64,000 nt of DNA from NCBI RefSeq assembly GCF_003012735.1, contig NZ_PXYI01000002.1, positions 124,001-188,000 on the forward strand. Reading direction: 5' to 3'. This DNA comes from Allosphingosinicella deserti. Lineage in GTDB: Bacteria > Pseudomonadota > Alphaproteobacteria > Sphingomonadales > Sphingomonadaceae. The translations under genes were made by a program, and so were the position numbers. Under the pieces are notes generated by a model, which was not told the origin of the DNA, searched no databases, and saw nothing but the letters and a program-made list of their open reading frames with translations. This document shows positions 18,052 to 26,995 of the stretch, piece after piece (the stretch's first letter is position 1; each line of letters opens with the position of its first letter).

Positions 18052-18063
18052 GGGGAAGTGAAA

Positions 18064-18088
18064 CGAGGCCGGACTCTGCCCGGCCTCG
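18064..18088 (+). terminator. Terminator-like hairpin
   Basis: CGAGGCCGG at 18064-18072 and CCGGCCTCG at 18080-18088 form a perfect 9-bp stem with a 7-base loop, 12 bases after the stop of the secreted protein gene. It is followed by ATATTCC rather than a T run. It separates that gene from pyrD. Confidence 0.62.
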
Positions 18089-18144
18089 ATATTCCTGCCG
18101 ATGCGGCGCTCGATACCTCGAAGGAGCTGTGCCATAGGCCGGCC

Positions 18145-19182
18145 ATGGCGCTCTACCCTCTGTTTCGTTCTTTCGTCTTCGCCCTCGATGCCGAGCGGGC
18201 GCATCGCCTCACCCTTGCTGCGCTCAAGACCATGCCGGGCCGCGATCCTCCGGGGACGGACGCGATGCTCGCTGTCGATCTTGCCGGACTTTCCTTTCCC
18301 AACCCGATCGGCCTGGCCGCCGGGTTCGACAAGAACGCCCAGGTTTATCGGCAGATGCTCGGCCTGGGCTTCGGGTCCGCCGAGGTGGGCACGCTGACGC
18401 CGCTCCCACAGGTGGGCAATCCCAAGCCGCGCCTGTTCCGGCTCCCGGAGGATCGGGCGGTGATCAATCGGATGGGGTTCAACAATGGCGGTCTCGAAGC
18501 CGCCAAGGCCCGGCTTTCCGGCCGGGTGCGCGGCAACGGCATCGTCGGCGTGAACATCGGGGCCAACAAGGACAGCGTCGATCGGATCGCCGATTACGCT
18601 CGCGGCGTGCGCGAAATGGCGCCGCTCGCCGACTATCTCGCCGTCAACATCTCCTCGCCCAACACGCCGGGCCTGCGTGCCTTGCAGGACCGCGCTGCGC
18701 TGGAGGATCTGCTAACGGCGGTGGTCGAGGCACGCGCGGCGGCGGGCAACGCGCCGCCAATCTTTCTCAAGCTCGCGCCGGATCTGGAGCGCGCCGATAT
18801 AGACGACATCGCCGCCGTTTCGGTGGGACGAATGGATGCGCTGATCGTGTCCAACACCACGATCAGCCGCCCCTCGCTCCGGTCCTCGCACCGCGGGGAG
18901 GCCGGCGGTCTGTCCGGCGCGCCGCTCAAGGCGCTGGCGCTCGCGCGGCTGCGCGATTTCCGTGCCGCGACGGGCGGCGCGATCCCGCTGATCGCGGCGG
19001 GGGGAATCGAAACCGGTGCCGACGCTCTTGCACGGATCCGCGCCGGAGCGAGCCTCATCCAACTTTATAGCGCGCTCGTCTACGAGGGGCCGGGGCTGGT
19101 GAAGCGGATCGCCGCGGAACTCAAGGCGCTTCTGCGCCAGGACGGATTTGCAAATGTGATGGATGCGGTCGCGGCCGACTGA
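18145..19182 (+). CDS. pyrD: Dihydroorotate dehydrogenase (quinone), class 2
   Basis: A 345-residue membrane-associated flavoenzyme that oxidises dihydroorotate to orotate in pyrimidine synthesis, passing electrons to ubiquinone. The N-terminal helical extension (MALYPLFRSFVFALDAERAH) is the membrane/quinone-binding part of class 2 enzymes. PNPIGLAAGFDKN, NRMGFNN, the catalytic serine region NISSPNTPGLR, KLAPDLE, VSNTTI and AAGGIETGADAL are all present. The ATG at 18145 is chosen because it begins this extension; the frame is open further upstream without homology. Confidence 0.95.
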   Translation: MALYPLFRSFVFALDAERAHRLTLAALKTMPGRDPPGTDAMLAVDLAGLSFPNPIGLAAGFDKNAQVYRQMLGLGFGSAEVGTLTPLPQVGNPKPRLFRLPEDRAVINRMGFNNGGLEAAKARLSGRVRGNGIVGVNIGANKDSVDRIADYARGVREMAPLADYLAVNISSPNTPGLRALQDRAALEDLLTAVVEARAAAGNAPPIFLKLAPDLERADIDDIAAVSVGRMDALIVSNTTISRPSLRSSHRGEAGGLSGAPLKALALARLRDFRAATGGAIPLIAAGGIETGADALARIRAGASLIQLYSALVYEGPGLVKRIAAELKALLRQDGFANVMDAVAAD

Positions 19183-19262
19183 TCATCGGGCACCCGCTTG
19201 GCCAGAATATTCCGATCACTGTCATCAAAGCTCCTCGTTGGCGCGCAGCACCGCGCTGAGCC

Positions 19263-19523
19263 ATGACTGCGGACGACAGGAAATCCGCCATGCCGACCGA
19301 TCTTCTCAAGACACTCACCTATCTTTCGATCCACCTGACGATCGGCTTCAGCGTCGCTTATTGGTTTACCGGCTCGCTGAGCATTGCCGGCGGCATTGCG
19401 CTGATCGAGCCGTGTATCAACGCCGTTGCCTTCTTCTTCCACGAGAAAGCCTGGAATAGAGAGGTCCCATTCGGCCTGCGGCGACTGATCGCCCGGCGCC
19501 CTCATCGGGGCCTTGCCTCTTAA
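19263..19523 (+). CDS. DUF2061 small membrane protein
   Basis: An 86-residue protein with two predicted membrane helices. The segment LLKTLTYLSIHLTIGFSVAY followed by TGSLSIAGGIALIEP and FFHEKAWNR matches the DUF2061 family of small inner-membrane proteins of unknown role. The Met at codon 10 (19290) is an alternative start. It lies between pyrD and ggt on the same strand, 39 bases before the latter. Confidence 0.75.
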   Translation: MTADDRKSAMPTDLLKTLTYLSIHLTIGFSVAYWFTGSLSIAGGIALIEPCINAVAFFFHEKAWNREVPFGLRRLIARRPHRGLAS

Positions 19524-19562
19524 GCCTTGCCGCGCGCGGCGGGGAGGCTAGTGTCCCGCCCC

Positions 19563-21293
19563 ATGCTTCGTCATTTTTTCCTGCCGGTTTCGGCACTTCT
19601 CGCCGCCTGTGCCACGACGCCTCCCGTTATCAACGCCGAAGCGCCGGCGCGCGCCGAGACGGCGGCGTCGGCGGTCGCCCTTCCGGGGATGGTTTCCGCC
19701 GCAGATCCGCGCGCGGCCGAGGCGGGGCGGGAAATCCTCAACGCCGGCGGTTCCGCTGCCGACGCGGCGCTGGCGATGATGCTCGCGCTGACCGTGGTGG
19801 AGCCGCAATCGTCCGGCATCGGCGGCGGCGGCTTCTTCCTCTATCATGACGAGAAGGCCGACAGGCTTTCCACGATCGATGGCCGCGAGGAAGCTCCGGC
19901 GGCGGCGGGGCCGAACTGGTTCTACGACGCCGGGGGCGAGCCCTTGCCCTATCGCCGGGCGATCCCGGGAGGTCGCAGCGTCGGCGTGCCCGGGAACATC
20001 CGGCTGATGGCGCGCGCCCATCAGGCGCATGGCAAGCTTCCCTGGGCAAAAGTCTTCGCGCCGGCGATCCGCCTCGCTCGCAATGGGTTCGCGATCACGC
20101 CGCGCTTTCATCGCACGCTCACCGCCAATGCGGATCTGGCTGCGTCGACTCCGATGGGCCGCTCGCTCTTCTACGACGCCGCCGGCGCTGCCAAACCGGC
20201 GGGCACGATCGTCCGCAATCCGGAGCTCGCCCGTTTCCTCGAGGAGCTCGCCACCCGCGGGGCCGAATGGTTTTACACGGGACCGAACGCACAAGCGGTC
20301 GTCAGCGCCGTCAACACCGCCGCGCGCAATCCGTCGCAGATGAATGTGGGCGACATCGCCTCCTATGAGGCGAAGGAGCGCGAGCCGGTCTGCGGTACCT
20401 ATCGGCGCTATCGAATCTGCGGAATGGGCCCGCCCTCGTCCGGGGGCACCACCGTCTACGCGATCCTGAAGCAGCTCGAGCGGTTCGACATGGCCGCGAT
20501 GGGCCCGAACGATCCTGCCGCCTGGCATCTTATCGGCGAATCGATGCGGCTCGCTTATGCCGACCGGGAGGCCTATGTCGGCGACCCCGACAATGTCCGG
20601 GTCCCGGTCGAGGGGCTGATCGATCCGGAATACCTCAAGACACGGTCGCAGCTGATCCGAACGGACAAGGCAATGACGCAGGTCACCGCCGGAACGCCGC
20701 GGGGAGCGCCCAAAGTCGCCTCGGTCCGCGATGGCGAGGTACCGGCGACCACCCACTTTGTCGCGGTCGACGGCGCCGGCAATGTCGCCAACATGACGTC
20801 CACGATCGAGGGTCCGTTCGGCTCCGGACTGATGGCCAACGGCTATTATCTCAACAACGAGCTCACCGACTTCAACATCGTGCCCGACCGGAACGGCATC
20901 GCGACGGCGAACCGCGTGGAACCCGGCAAGCGTCCGCGCAGCTCGATGGCGCCGACCATCGTTTACGGGCCTGACGGAGACGTCCGGATCGCGATCGGCG
21001 CCGCGGGCGGCGTGACGATCATCGCGCAGGTGGCCAAGGCACTGATCGCGGTGCTCGACTGGAACATGAGCGCGCAGGATGCGATCGCCCTCCCGGTGAT
21101 GATCGGCCTGGAGGATCAGTTGCGTCTGGAGCGGGGCGGCACGCTGGAAGCGATGGCCCCCGCGCTGCGTGCGATGGGCCACCAGGTTCAGGTGGTCGCT
21201 CCGGGCTTCAAGGCCAATGCGATCGAGCGAGTCGGCAGGCATTGGGCCGGCGCCGCCGACCCGCGCAGCGAGGGCGTCGCCCTCGCCCAATGA
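19563..21293 (+). CDS. ggt: Gamma-glutamyltransferase (periplasmic lipoprotein form)
   Basis: A 576-residue N-terminal nucleophile hydrolase that cleaves gamma-glutamyl bonds such as that of glutathione. MLRHFFLPVSALLAACATTPP is a lipoprotein signal with lipobox LAAC, so the enzyme is probably anchored in the envelope. The large-subunit blocks GMVSAADPRAAEAGREIL and SSGIGGGGFFLYHD are intact. The autocleavage site lies before Thr396 in ATTHFVAVD, and the small subunit contains PRSSMAPTIV and GAAGGVTIIAQV. It is upstream of an acyl-CoA synthetase gene by 56 bases. Confidence 0.93.
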   Translation: MLRHFFLPVSALLAACATTPPVINAEAPARAETAASAVALPGMVSAADPRAAEAGREILNAGGSAADAALAMMLALTVVEPQSSGIGGGGFFLYHDEKADRLSTIDGREEAPAAAGPNWFYDAGGEPLPYRRAIPGGRSVGVPGNIRLMARAHQAHGKLPWAKVFAPAIRLARNGFAITPRFHRTLTANADLAASTPMGRSLFYDAAGAAKPAGTIVRNPELARFLEELATRGAEWFYTGPNAQAVVSAVNTAARNPSQMNVGDIASYEAKEREPVCGTYRRYRICGMGPPSSGGTTVYAILKQLERFDMAAMGPNDPAAWHLIGESMRLAYADREAYVGDPDNVRVPVEGLIDPEYLKTRSQLIRTDKAMTQVTAGTPRGAPKVASVRDGEVPATTHFVAVDGAGNVANMTSTIEGPFGSGLMANGYYLNNELTDFNIVPDRNGIATANRVEPGKRPRSSMAPTIVYGPDGDVRIAIGAAGGVTIIAQVAKALIAVLDWNMSAQDAIALPVMIGLEDQLRLERGGTLEAMAPALRAMGHQVQVVAPGFKANAIERVGRHWAGAADPRSEGVALAQ

Positions 21294-21349
21294 ATTCGGC
21301 AAGCCTAAGCATAGGCGCCGGCAGAGAGAGAAATGCCCTGGGAGGGGAA

Positions 21350-23143
21350 ATGCGCGCGTTCGAACACTTTCCGAATCTGGTGACGATGTTCTTCAGCCGC
21401 GCCGCCGAGAAAGGCGACGCGCCGTTCCTGTGGGCGAAGGCGGACGGAGAATGGCGCTCGATCAGCTGGCGAGAGGCCGCTCAACGCGTGGCCTCGCTCG
21501 CCGCGGCGCTGCGCAGGATCGGGCTTCAGCCGGGCGACATGGTGATGCTGGTGTCCGAGAACCGGCCGGAATGGTGCATCTCGGATCTGGCGATCATGGC
21601 CGCCGGCTGCGTCACGGTACCGACCTACGTCACCAATACCGAGCGCGATCACAATCACATCATGAACGACAGCGGCGCGCGCGCGGTGATCGTGTCGACG
21701 GCGAAGCTCGCGCGGCCGCTGCTTCCCGCAGCGATCCGGTCGAACAGCTGCGAGCATGTGATCGGCATGGAGCCGCTGCCGGGAGGGCAGACCGGCAACG
21801 TCTCTTTCCACGACTGGCACGAACTGATCGCGCGTGAAGCGCCCGATGTGTCGGCCGTCGCTGCCGAGGCGGCGCGGGTGCGTCGGGAGGACCTCGCCTG
21901 CCTGATCTACACGTCCGGAACCGGCGGCGCGCCGCGCGGCGTCATGCAGCATCACGGCGCCATCCTCCACAATGTCGAAGGCTGCATCGCGGTCATCGAC
22001 GAGGATTTCGGCTGGGAGGATGAGGTGTTCCTGTCCTTCCTGCCCGCGAGCCACGCTTATGAGCATAGCGGCGGCCAGTTCTTCCCGATCGGGCTCGGTG
22101 GCCAGATCTATTATTCCGAAGGGCTGGAGAAGCTCGCCTCCAACATCGAGGAGGTGCGGCCGACGATCATGGTGGTCGTCCCGCGGCTGTTCGAGGTCCT
22201 CCGCCAGCGCATCCTCAAGAGCGTCGAGAAACAGGGCGCGGTCACCAACTATCTGCTGAAGCGCGCGCTCGAGATCGGCGCCAAGGACTATGCGGGCGGC
22301 GTGCCGATCTGGGATCGCCCCATGGACCTCATCCTCTCGCGCACCTTGCGGCCGAAGATCAGCGCCCGATTCGGCGGCCGCATCAAGGCGATGGTGTCCG
22401 GCGGCGCCCCGCTCAATCCGGACGTCGGCATCTTCTTCCACTCGATCGGCCTCACCCTGCTGCAGGGCTACGGCCAGACCGAGGCGGCGCCGGTGATCAG
22501 CTGCAACCGCCCAAGCGTCGGCATCAAGATGGATACGGTCGGGCCGCCGCTGAAGAATACAGAACTGCGCATCGCCGAGGATGGCGAGATCCTGGTGCGC
22601 GGCGAGCTGGTCATGAAGGGCTATTGGCGCAATCCCGGCCAGACCGAGCAGGCGCTCGAGGGAGGCTGGCTGCACACCGGCGACATCGGTCATCTCGACG
22701 ACAAGGGCCGCCTGGTGATCACCGATCGCAAGAAGGATCTGATCGTCAACGACAAGGGCGACAATGTCGCACCCCAGAAGGTCGAAGGCATGCTCACCCT
22801 GCAGGAGCCAATCCTGCAGGCGATGGTGGTGGGCGATCGCCGCCCCTATCTGGTCGCGGTCATCGTGCCCGATCCCGAGTGGACTGCTGAGTGGAGCAAG
22901 GCGGAAGGAAAGAAGCGCGATCCGGAGGCGCTTCAGCGCGATCCCGACTATGTCCGCGCCATCAGTGCCGCGGTCGATCGGGTCAACAAGGATCTCTCGG
23001 TGATCGAGAAGGTGCGCCGCTTCATCCTCGCCGACGAGGCATTCACGGTCGAGAACCAGCAGCTCACCCCCTCGGTCAAGATCCGTCGCCATGTCATCCG
23101 CAAGGTCTACGAGGACAGGCTGGACGCGCTCTACAAGAAATAA
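21350..23143 (+). CDS. Long-chain fatty acid-CoA ligase family protein
   Basis: A 597-residue AMP-forming adenylate enzyme, probably activating a long-chain fatty acid with ATP and CoA. The P-loop-like motif is YTSGTGGAPRGVMQHHG, followed by GYGQTEAAPVIS, WLHTGDIGHLDDKGRL and ITDRKKDLIVNDKGDNVAPQK. This pattern is that of FadD/FACS-type ligases (often FAA1-like). The start at 21350 is supported by a GGAGGGG ribosome site seven bases before it. The chain length of the substrate cannot be read from sequence. Confidence 0.88.
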   Translation: MRAFEHFPNLVTMFFSRAAEKGDAPFLWAKADGEWRSISWREAAQRVASLAAALRRIGLQPGDMVMLVSENRPEWCISDLAIMAAGCVTVPTYVTNTERDHNHIMNDSGARAVIVSTAKLARPLLPAAIRSNSCEHVIGMEPLPGGQTGNVSFHDWHELIAREAPDVSAVAAEAARVRREDLACLIYTSGTGGAPRGVMQHHGAILHNVEGCIAVIDEDFGWEDEVFLSFLPASHAYEHSGGQFFPIGLGGQIYYSEGLEKLASNIEEVRPTIMVVVPRLFEVLRQRILKSVEKQGAVTNYLLKRALEIGAKDYAGGVPIWDRPMDLILSRTLRPKISARFGGRIKAMVSGGAPLNPDVGIFFHSIGLTLLQGYGQTEAAPVISCNRPSVGIKMDTVGPPLKNTELRIAEDGEILVRGELVMKGYWRNPGQTEQALEGGWLHTGDIGHLDDKGRLVITDRKKDLIVNDKGDNVAPQKVEGMLTLQEPILQAMVVGDRRPYLVAVIVPDPEWTAEWSKAEGKKRDPEALQRDPDYVRAISAAVDRVNKDLSVIEKVRRFILADEAFTVENQQLTPSVKIRRHVIRKVYEDRLDALYKK

Positions 23144-23167
23144 GGCGGTGCGGGGCCGGCGTCGCGG

Positions 23168-23584
23168 CTACCGCGAGTTGCGCTTGTAAGGCGTGAAATC
23201 ACCGAGGCCGCAGCTACCGTAATCGATGCCGCTCACCGGATCGAACACGCTGACGATATCGCCGCGGCAGAAACGGGTGCTCGGTGTGCGGATCCGGAGA
23301 GCGCGGCCGCCGCTGAGGCTGGGGCAGCCTGCGGCAGGGCGGTTCACGTAGATGCGGCGGCCAGTCCCCTCGAAGATGATGGCTTCCTCGCCGACGCTGC
23401 GATTGCCCTGAAGGTCCCGGCTGTTGACGCAAGACAGCGCTTCGCCGGTCTGTCGGTAATCGGCAAGTTCCGCCGCCAGTCGGGACTCGCCGGACCGGCT
23501 CACCTCGGCCGGCGCGTTCTCGCCTGCCTGTTGGGTGCAGCCCGCGAGCAGCGCCAATGTCGGAAAGAGCAGGATTTGCTTCAT
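23168..23584 (-). CDS. Hypothetical lipoprotein
   Basis: A 138-residue protein beginning MKQILLFPTLALLAGCTQQ, a lipoprotein signal with lipobox LAGC. The mature part has four cysteines (in LSCVNSRD, AAGCPSL, RFCRGDI and GSCGLGDF) that could form two disulfides. The pattern of INR/C-phrases resembles small exported DUF6491-like proteins, but I am not sure of that family. It is downstream of the glyoxalase II gene, beyond a hairpin. Confidence 0.65.
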   Translation of the reverse strand: MKQILLFPTLALLAGCTQQAGENAPAEVSRSGESRLAAELADYRQTGEALSCVNSRDLQGNRSVGEEAIIFEGTGRRIYVNRPAAGCPSLSGGRALRIRTPSTRFCRGDIVSVFDPVSGIDYGSCGLGDFTPYKRNSR

Positions 23585-23612
23585 CGTCTATTCTCCTCGC
23601 TCGCGAGAACGC

Positions 23613-23640
23613 CAAGGCGTGCGTTCGGACCCACGCCTTG
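23613..23640 (-). terminator. Terminator-like hairpin after gloB
   Basis: CAAGGCGTG at 23613-23621 and CACGCCTTG at 23632-23640 form a perfect 9-bp stem with a 10-base loop, 17 bases downstream of the gloB stop on the minus strand and 28 bases before the lipoprotein start. No T run follows. Confidence 0.55.
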
Positions 23641-23657
23641 ATCGAGATCAGACGGAT

Positions 23658-24386
23658 TCAGCCGCGGAAATTGTCCTTGGCCAACCGCCGGGCGGCGAGC
23701 TCCTCCGCCGATCGCGCGCGCATGAACACGTTGGTGGCGCGTTCCAGCGCGATCGTCGTCGGCACCGTCGCTTCATTGACGGCACGCGCCGCCTCGACCC
23801 GCACCATCCGGTCGCGGATCGCCTCATTGTCGGGTTCGGCCACCAGCGCGAACCTGCCGTTCGAAAGAGTATATTCGTGGGCGCAGTAGATCCGAGTCTC
23901 CGGCGCCAGGGCGCCAAGCCGCTGCAAGTTGGCGTGCATCTGCTCGGCCGTGCCTTCGAAAAGGCGGCCGCAGCCCATGGCGAACAGGGTGTCCCCGACA
24001 AACGCCGCCTTTTCCGAGGGGAGATGATAGGCGATGTGCCCAGCCGTGTGCGCGGGAACCTCGAGCACCTCCGCGTCAACGGTGCCGATCCGCACCCGGT
24101 CGCCTTCGCGCACTTGGCGGTCGAGCGTCGGGATCCTGGCCGCTTCCGCCGCCGGCCCGGTGATGGTGCAGCCCGTCGCCCCCTTCAAAGCAGCATTGCC
24201 GCCGGTGTGATCGGGATGCCAATGCGTGTTCCAGATCTGGGTGATCCGCCACCCCCTCGCCTCGGCGGCGGAAAGCACCGGCGCAGCCTCGGCAGGATCG
24301 ACGACCACCGTCTCTCCGGAGTCCGGCTCATGCACCAGCCAGATATAATTGTCGCTGAGGGCGGGGATGCGGACGATCTCGATCAT
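23658..24386 (-). CDS. gloB: Hydroxyacylglutathione hydrolase (glyoxalase II)
   Basis: A 242-residue metallo-beta-lactamase-fold enzyme that hydrolyses S-lactoylglutathione to lactate and glutathione. The dinuclear metal motif is THWHPDH at 54-60, followed by the histidine of HTAGHIAYH, GDTLFAMGCGRLFEGT, and CAHEYTLSN. These match GloB. A lactoylglutathione lyase gene lies 102 bases upstream on the same strand, so both steps of methylglyoxal detoxification are side by side. Confidence 0.92.
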   Translation of the reverse strand: MIEIVRIPALSDNYIWLVHEPDSGETVVVDPAEAAPVLSAAEARGWRITQIWNTHWHPDHTGGNAALKGATGCTITGPAAEAARIPTLDRQVREGDRVRIGTVDAEVLEVPAHTAGHIAYHLPSEKAAFVGDTLFAMGCGRLFEGTAEQMHANLQRLGALAPETRIYCAHEYTLSNGRFALVAEPDNEAIRDRMVRVEAARAVNEATVPTTIALERATNVFMRARSAEELAARRLAKDNFRG

Positions 24387-24488
24387 GACGCAACTCTAGC
24401 GGAAGCGGGGGAGGGGAGCACGATTTTCCAGCAATCCGGATGAACAAAGGCGCCAGTCCCGCGCCGGTCGATCGTGCCCCCGATCCTC

Positions 24489-24905
24489 TCACCAATGGCC
24501 GGTATTCGGCATCGACGCCCAAGGCTCCTGCGGCGGCTTCGAATCGCCGGCCTGGAGCAATTCGATCGAGATATTGTCGGGACTGCGGACGAACGCCATG
24601 TGGCCGTCGCGCGGCGGCCGGTTGATCGTCACCCCATTGTCCATCAGCCGTTGGCAGGTCTCATAGATGTCGGCGACGCGGTAGGCCAGATGACCGAAAT
24701 TGCGCCCCTCCGAATAGCCTTTCTCGTCCCAATTGTGGGTGAGCTCCACCTGTGCCTGTTCGTCGCCCGGTGCAGCAAGGAAGATCAGGCTGAAGCGTCC
24801 TTTCTCATTGTCCATTCGGCGGATCTCCCGCAGGCCGAGCAGCTCGAAGAAGCGGATCGTCGCCTCTGGATCGGAGACTCGGATCATCGTGTGGAGGTAT
24901 TTCAT
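24489..24905 (-). CDS. gloA: Lactoylglutathione lyase (glyoxalase I)
   Basis: A 138-residue VOC-fold enzyme that isomerises the methylglyoxal-glutathione hemithioacetal. The four metal ligands of bacterial GloA are found at His5, Glu54, His72 and Glu115 (in LHTMIR, VELTHNWD, FGHLAYRV and ISIELLQ). The start at 24905 places His5 as in known enzymes. It is in the same direction as gloB. Confidence 0.93.
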   Translation of the reverse strand: MKYLHTMIRVSDPEATIRFFELLGLREIRRMDNEKGRFSLIFLAAPGDEQAQVELTHNWDEKGYSEGRNFGHLAYRVADIYETCQRLMDNGVTINRPPRDGHMAFVRSPDNISIELLQAGDSKPPQEPWASMPNTGHW

Positions 24906-24961
24906 GGCGGTCCTTTCGCGCGCGCATATGGCGGCGGAGACGCGCCGGTTCCAGTCGAGCA

Positions 24962-25270
24962 TCATCTCCGTTCGGGCGAAATGTCCCGGATACGTGCGCT
25001 GAATGCGGCCAGCTCCTCGTGACCATAAGCCAGCCGGCGGCGTCGCTCGGACGGCGGCTGGAGACTGCGCGAAAGTCCGCGACGCCATTCGCGGGCCGGG
25101 CGGATCGGCCTTCGTGCGAAGCCGCCCCCGCAATTCGGGCAGACATTGCCGAGCGTTGCGACGCAAGGCTCGCAATAGGTGCATTCGTACGAGCAGATGA
25201 AAGCGTCGGCCGTCTCGGGCGGCAGATCGGCGTCGCAGCGTTCGCAATTGGGCCTGAGTTCGAGCGCCAT
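24962..25270 (-). CDS. DUF1272 zinc-binding protein
   Basis: A 102-residue protein. The first 50 residues hold eight cysteines (9, 12, 26, 30, 33, 36, 44, 47) in a CxxC/CxxxC pattern starting MALELRPNCERCDADLPPE, which matches the DUF1272 family; they probably bind two zinc ions. The C-terminal half is arginine-rich and divergent and may bind nucleic acid. Function is unknown. It is upstream of gloA on the same strand and divergent from the DJ-1/AraC regulator. Confidence 0.72.
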   Translation of the reverse strand: MALELRPNCERCDADLPPETADAFICSYECTYCEPCVATLGNVCPNCGGGFARRPIRPAREWRRGLSRSLQPPSERRRRLAYGHEELAAFSARIRDISPERR

Positions 25271-25339
25271 TCCTGATCTCCTTTTGAACCTCTTAGCGCT
25301 CCGAAGCGAAGACCTTCTGCCGACCGAGCCTCGTTTTCT

Positions 25340-25359
25340 GCCACTTTCCCGGCAGTGGC
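25340..25359. promoter_or_regulatory. Inverted repeat upstream of the DJ-1/AraC regulator gene
   Basis: GCCACT at 25340-25345 and AGTGGC at 25354-25359 form a perfect 6-bp dyad, 40 bases before the regulator start codon in a divergent promoter space. TGCCA-type half-sites are known for relatives of this regulator family; binding here is inferred. Confidence 0.3.
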
Positions 25360-25398
25360 TTGCTAAGCCTCCCTCATCCGCCAAACCGGAAACTCGAG

Positions 25399-26433
25399 AT
25401 GAACGTCGGCTTCTTTCTCTTCGACAATGCCCTTGCGCTCGACATCGCCGGCCCTGCCGAGGTGTTCGCCGCCGCCAACAGACTGCGTCGCTCGGGCGAA
25501 GCCTACGCGCTCAGTTATTGGTCGCCGAGGGGCGGGCCGGTGGTGACCGCCAGCGGCATGATCATCGATACGCAGCCGATCGCGGCCTGCACGCCGGACG
25601 CTCTTTCAACCTTGATCGTTTCCGGCGGCATCGGGCTGGACGATGCGGCAAGGCTCCGGGCGCTCGTCGAGCCGCTTGAGCCGATCGCCCGCGGCTGCGA
25701 GCGCGTCTGCAGCGTCTGCAGTGGTGCCTTCATCCTCGCCGCCGCGGGCCTTCTCGACGACCGTCGTGCGGTCACGCACTGGGAAGACGTCGCACGCTTC
25801 AAGACATTGTTCCCCGCCGTCCATGTCGAGACGGACCCGATCTACGTGCAAGACGGCCATATCTGGACCTCGGCCGGAGTGAGTGCCGGCATCGATCTGG
25901 CGCTGGCGCTCGTGGAGCAGGATCTCGGCCGCAGAGTCGCGCTTACGGTGGCGCGGCAGCTCGTCGTGTTCCTGCATCGACCAGGTGGTCAGGCGCAATA
26001 CAGCAAAGTCCTCACCGGCCAGATCGCGGCAGAAAGCAGGGGTGCCACGTCTCGCCTTGGCGCGCTCTCCGGCTGGATTGCGGACCGTTTGGGGGAGCGG
26101 CTCGACGTCGAACGGCTCGCCCGTCACTGCGCAATGTCGAGCCGCAGCTTCGCGCGCAAGTTCGCCGCGTGCTACGGCACGACACCGGCGCGCTTCGTCG
26201 AGGATCTCCGGCTCGAGGCGGCGATCGGCGCCCTCGAAGCGGGGAGGACCTCTATCAAGCGCATCGCCGCCGAAACCGGCTTTGGCGACGAGGAGCGCAT
26301 GCGCCGGGTCTTTCATCGGCGTCTCGGCATCTCGCCCCAGAGCTTCCGTGCACGTTTTGGGCAGTGCGCGCCTAGCAACCCTCCACCGGTTAGCTCCGGA
26401 ACAGATTCAACGCTGCATATTGCACCAGCATGA
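25399..26433 (+). CDS. GlxA-family transcriptional regulator (DJ-1/PfpI plus AraC domains)
   Basis: A 344-residue regulator. Residues 1-190 form a DJ-1/PfpI-like domain (MNVGFFLFDNALALDIAGPAEV start; the nucleophile-elbow-like cysteine lies in CSVCSGAFILAAAGLL). Residues 230-335 form an AraC HTH pair (DVERLARHCAMSSRSFARKF and IKRIAAETGFGDEERMRRVF). This architecture is that of GlxA/FtrA-like regulators, often controlling metabolism of small amines or amino acids. The effector is unknown. Its 3' end overlaps the convergent nudK gene by 44 bases. Confidence 0.88.
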   Translation: MNVGFFLFDNALALDIAGPAEVFAAANRLRRSGEAYALSYWSPRGGPVVTASGMIIDTQPIAACTPDALSTLIVSGGIGLDDAARLRALVEPLEPIARGCERVCSVCSGAFILAAAGLLDDRRAVTHWEDVARFKTLFPAVHVETDPIYVQDGHIWTSAGVSAGIDLALALVEQDLGRRVALTVARQLVVFLHRPGGQAQYSKVLTGQIAAESRGATSRLGALSGWIADRLGERLDVERLARHCAMSSRSFARKFAACYGTTPARFVEDLRLEAAIGALEAGRTSIKRIAAETGFGDEERMRRVFHRRLGISPQSFRARFGQCAPSNPPPVSSGTDSTLHIAPA

Positions 26434-26974
26434 TCGTCTTGCCGTCGCAGATCCGGCCGTCGCCGATCATGGTCAGGGCTTCGTCGATGTCGATCTCCAG
26501 GACGGCGATGTCCTCGCCCTCGGCGACGCAGCCGCCGCCCTGGCCCACCCGATCCCCGGGTGCATATTCGCCGACGAAGAAGTGGAGCTTCTCGGTCACC
26601 GACCCGGGGCTCATATAGGCTTCGAATATCTGCCTGACCTCGCCGACCGCGAACCCGGTTTCCTCCGCAACCTCGGCCCGGATCGCTTCGGCCGGGGCGC
26701 GCGCGTCCAGCAGGCCGGCCGGAGCCTCGATCAGCAGATCGTCGTGGCCGTTGACGAAGGCGGGGAAGCGAAACTGCCGCACGAGCAGAATCGTGCGGCG
26801 CTCGCGATCGAAGAGCAGGATGGCGGCGCCATTGCCACGATCATAGGTTTCCCGGGTCTGCTCCTGCCAGCGCCCGTCGGAACGCAGAAAGGAAAAACGG
26901 GTCTTCTTCAGGATGTACCAATTGTCGGACAGCAGGGTGACGTCGTGGATCCGCACGCGGTCGGCGATGCTCAT
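26390..26974 (-). CDS. nudK: GDP-mannose pyrophosphatase-like Nudix hydrolase
   Basis: A 194-residue Nudix enzyme. It resembles E. coli NudK (YffH) along most of its length: LLSDNWYILKKTRF, YDRGNGAAILLFD, RRTILLVRQFR, VNGHDDLLIEAPAGLLD and FEAYMSPGSVTEKLHFF have close equivalents there. The Nudix region spans residues about 87-108 (GLLDARAPAEAI then EVAEETGF). NudK hydrolyses GDP-mannose and related sugar nucleotides; that specificity is inferred. It overlaps the convergent regulator gene by 44 bases. Confidence 0.85.
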   Translation of the reverse strand: MSIADRVRIHDVTLLSDNWYILKKTRFSFLRSDGRWQEQTRETYDRGNGAAILLFDRERRTILLVRQFRFPAFVNGHDDLLIEAPAGLLDARAPAEAIRAEVAEETGFAVGEVRQIFEAYMSPGSVTEKLHFFVGEYAPGDRVGQGGGCVAEGEDIAVLEIDIDEALTMIGDGRICDGKTIMLVQYAALNLFRS

Positions 26975-26995
26975 TCTTGGTCCTCGGTCAGGGGG

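Noticed and set aside
19548-21302. 584-codon frame antisense to ggt
   Set aside because: Shadow frame over a well-supported gene; arginine- and histidine-rich with no motif.
21305-23092. 595-codon frame antisense to the acyl-CoA synthetase
   Set aside because: Same reason: GC-driven shadow frame, no domain, no ribosome site.
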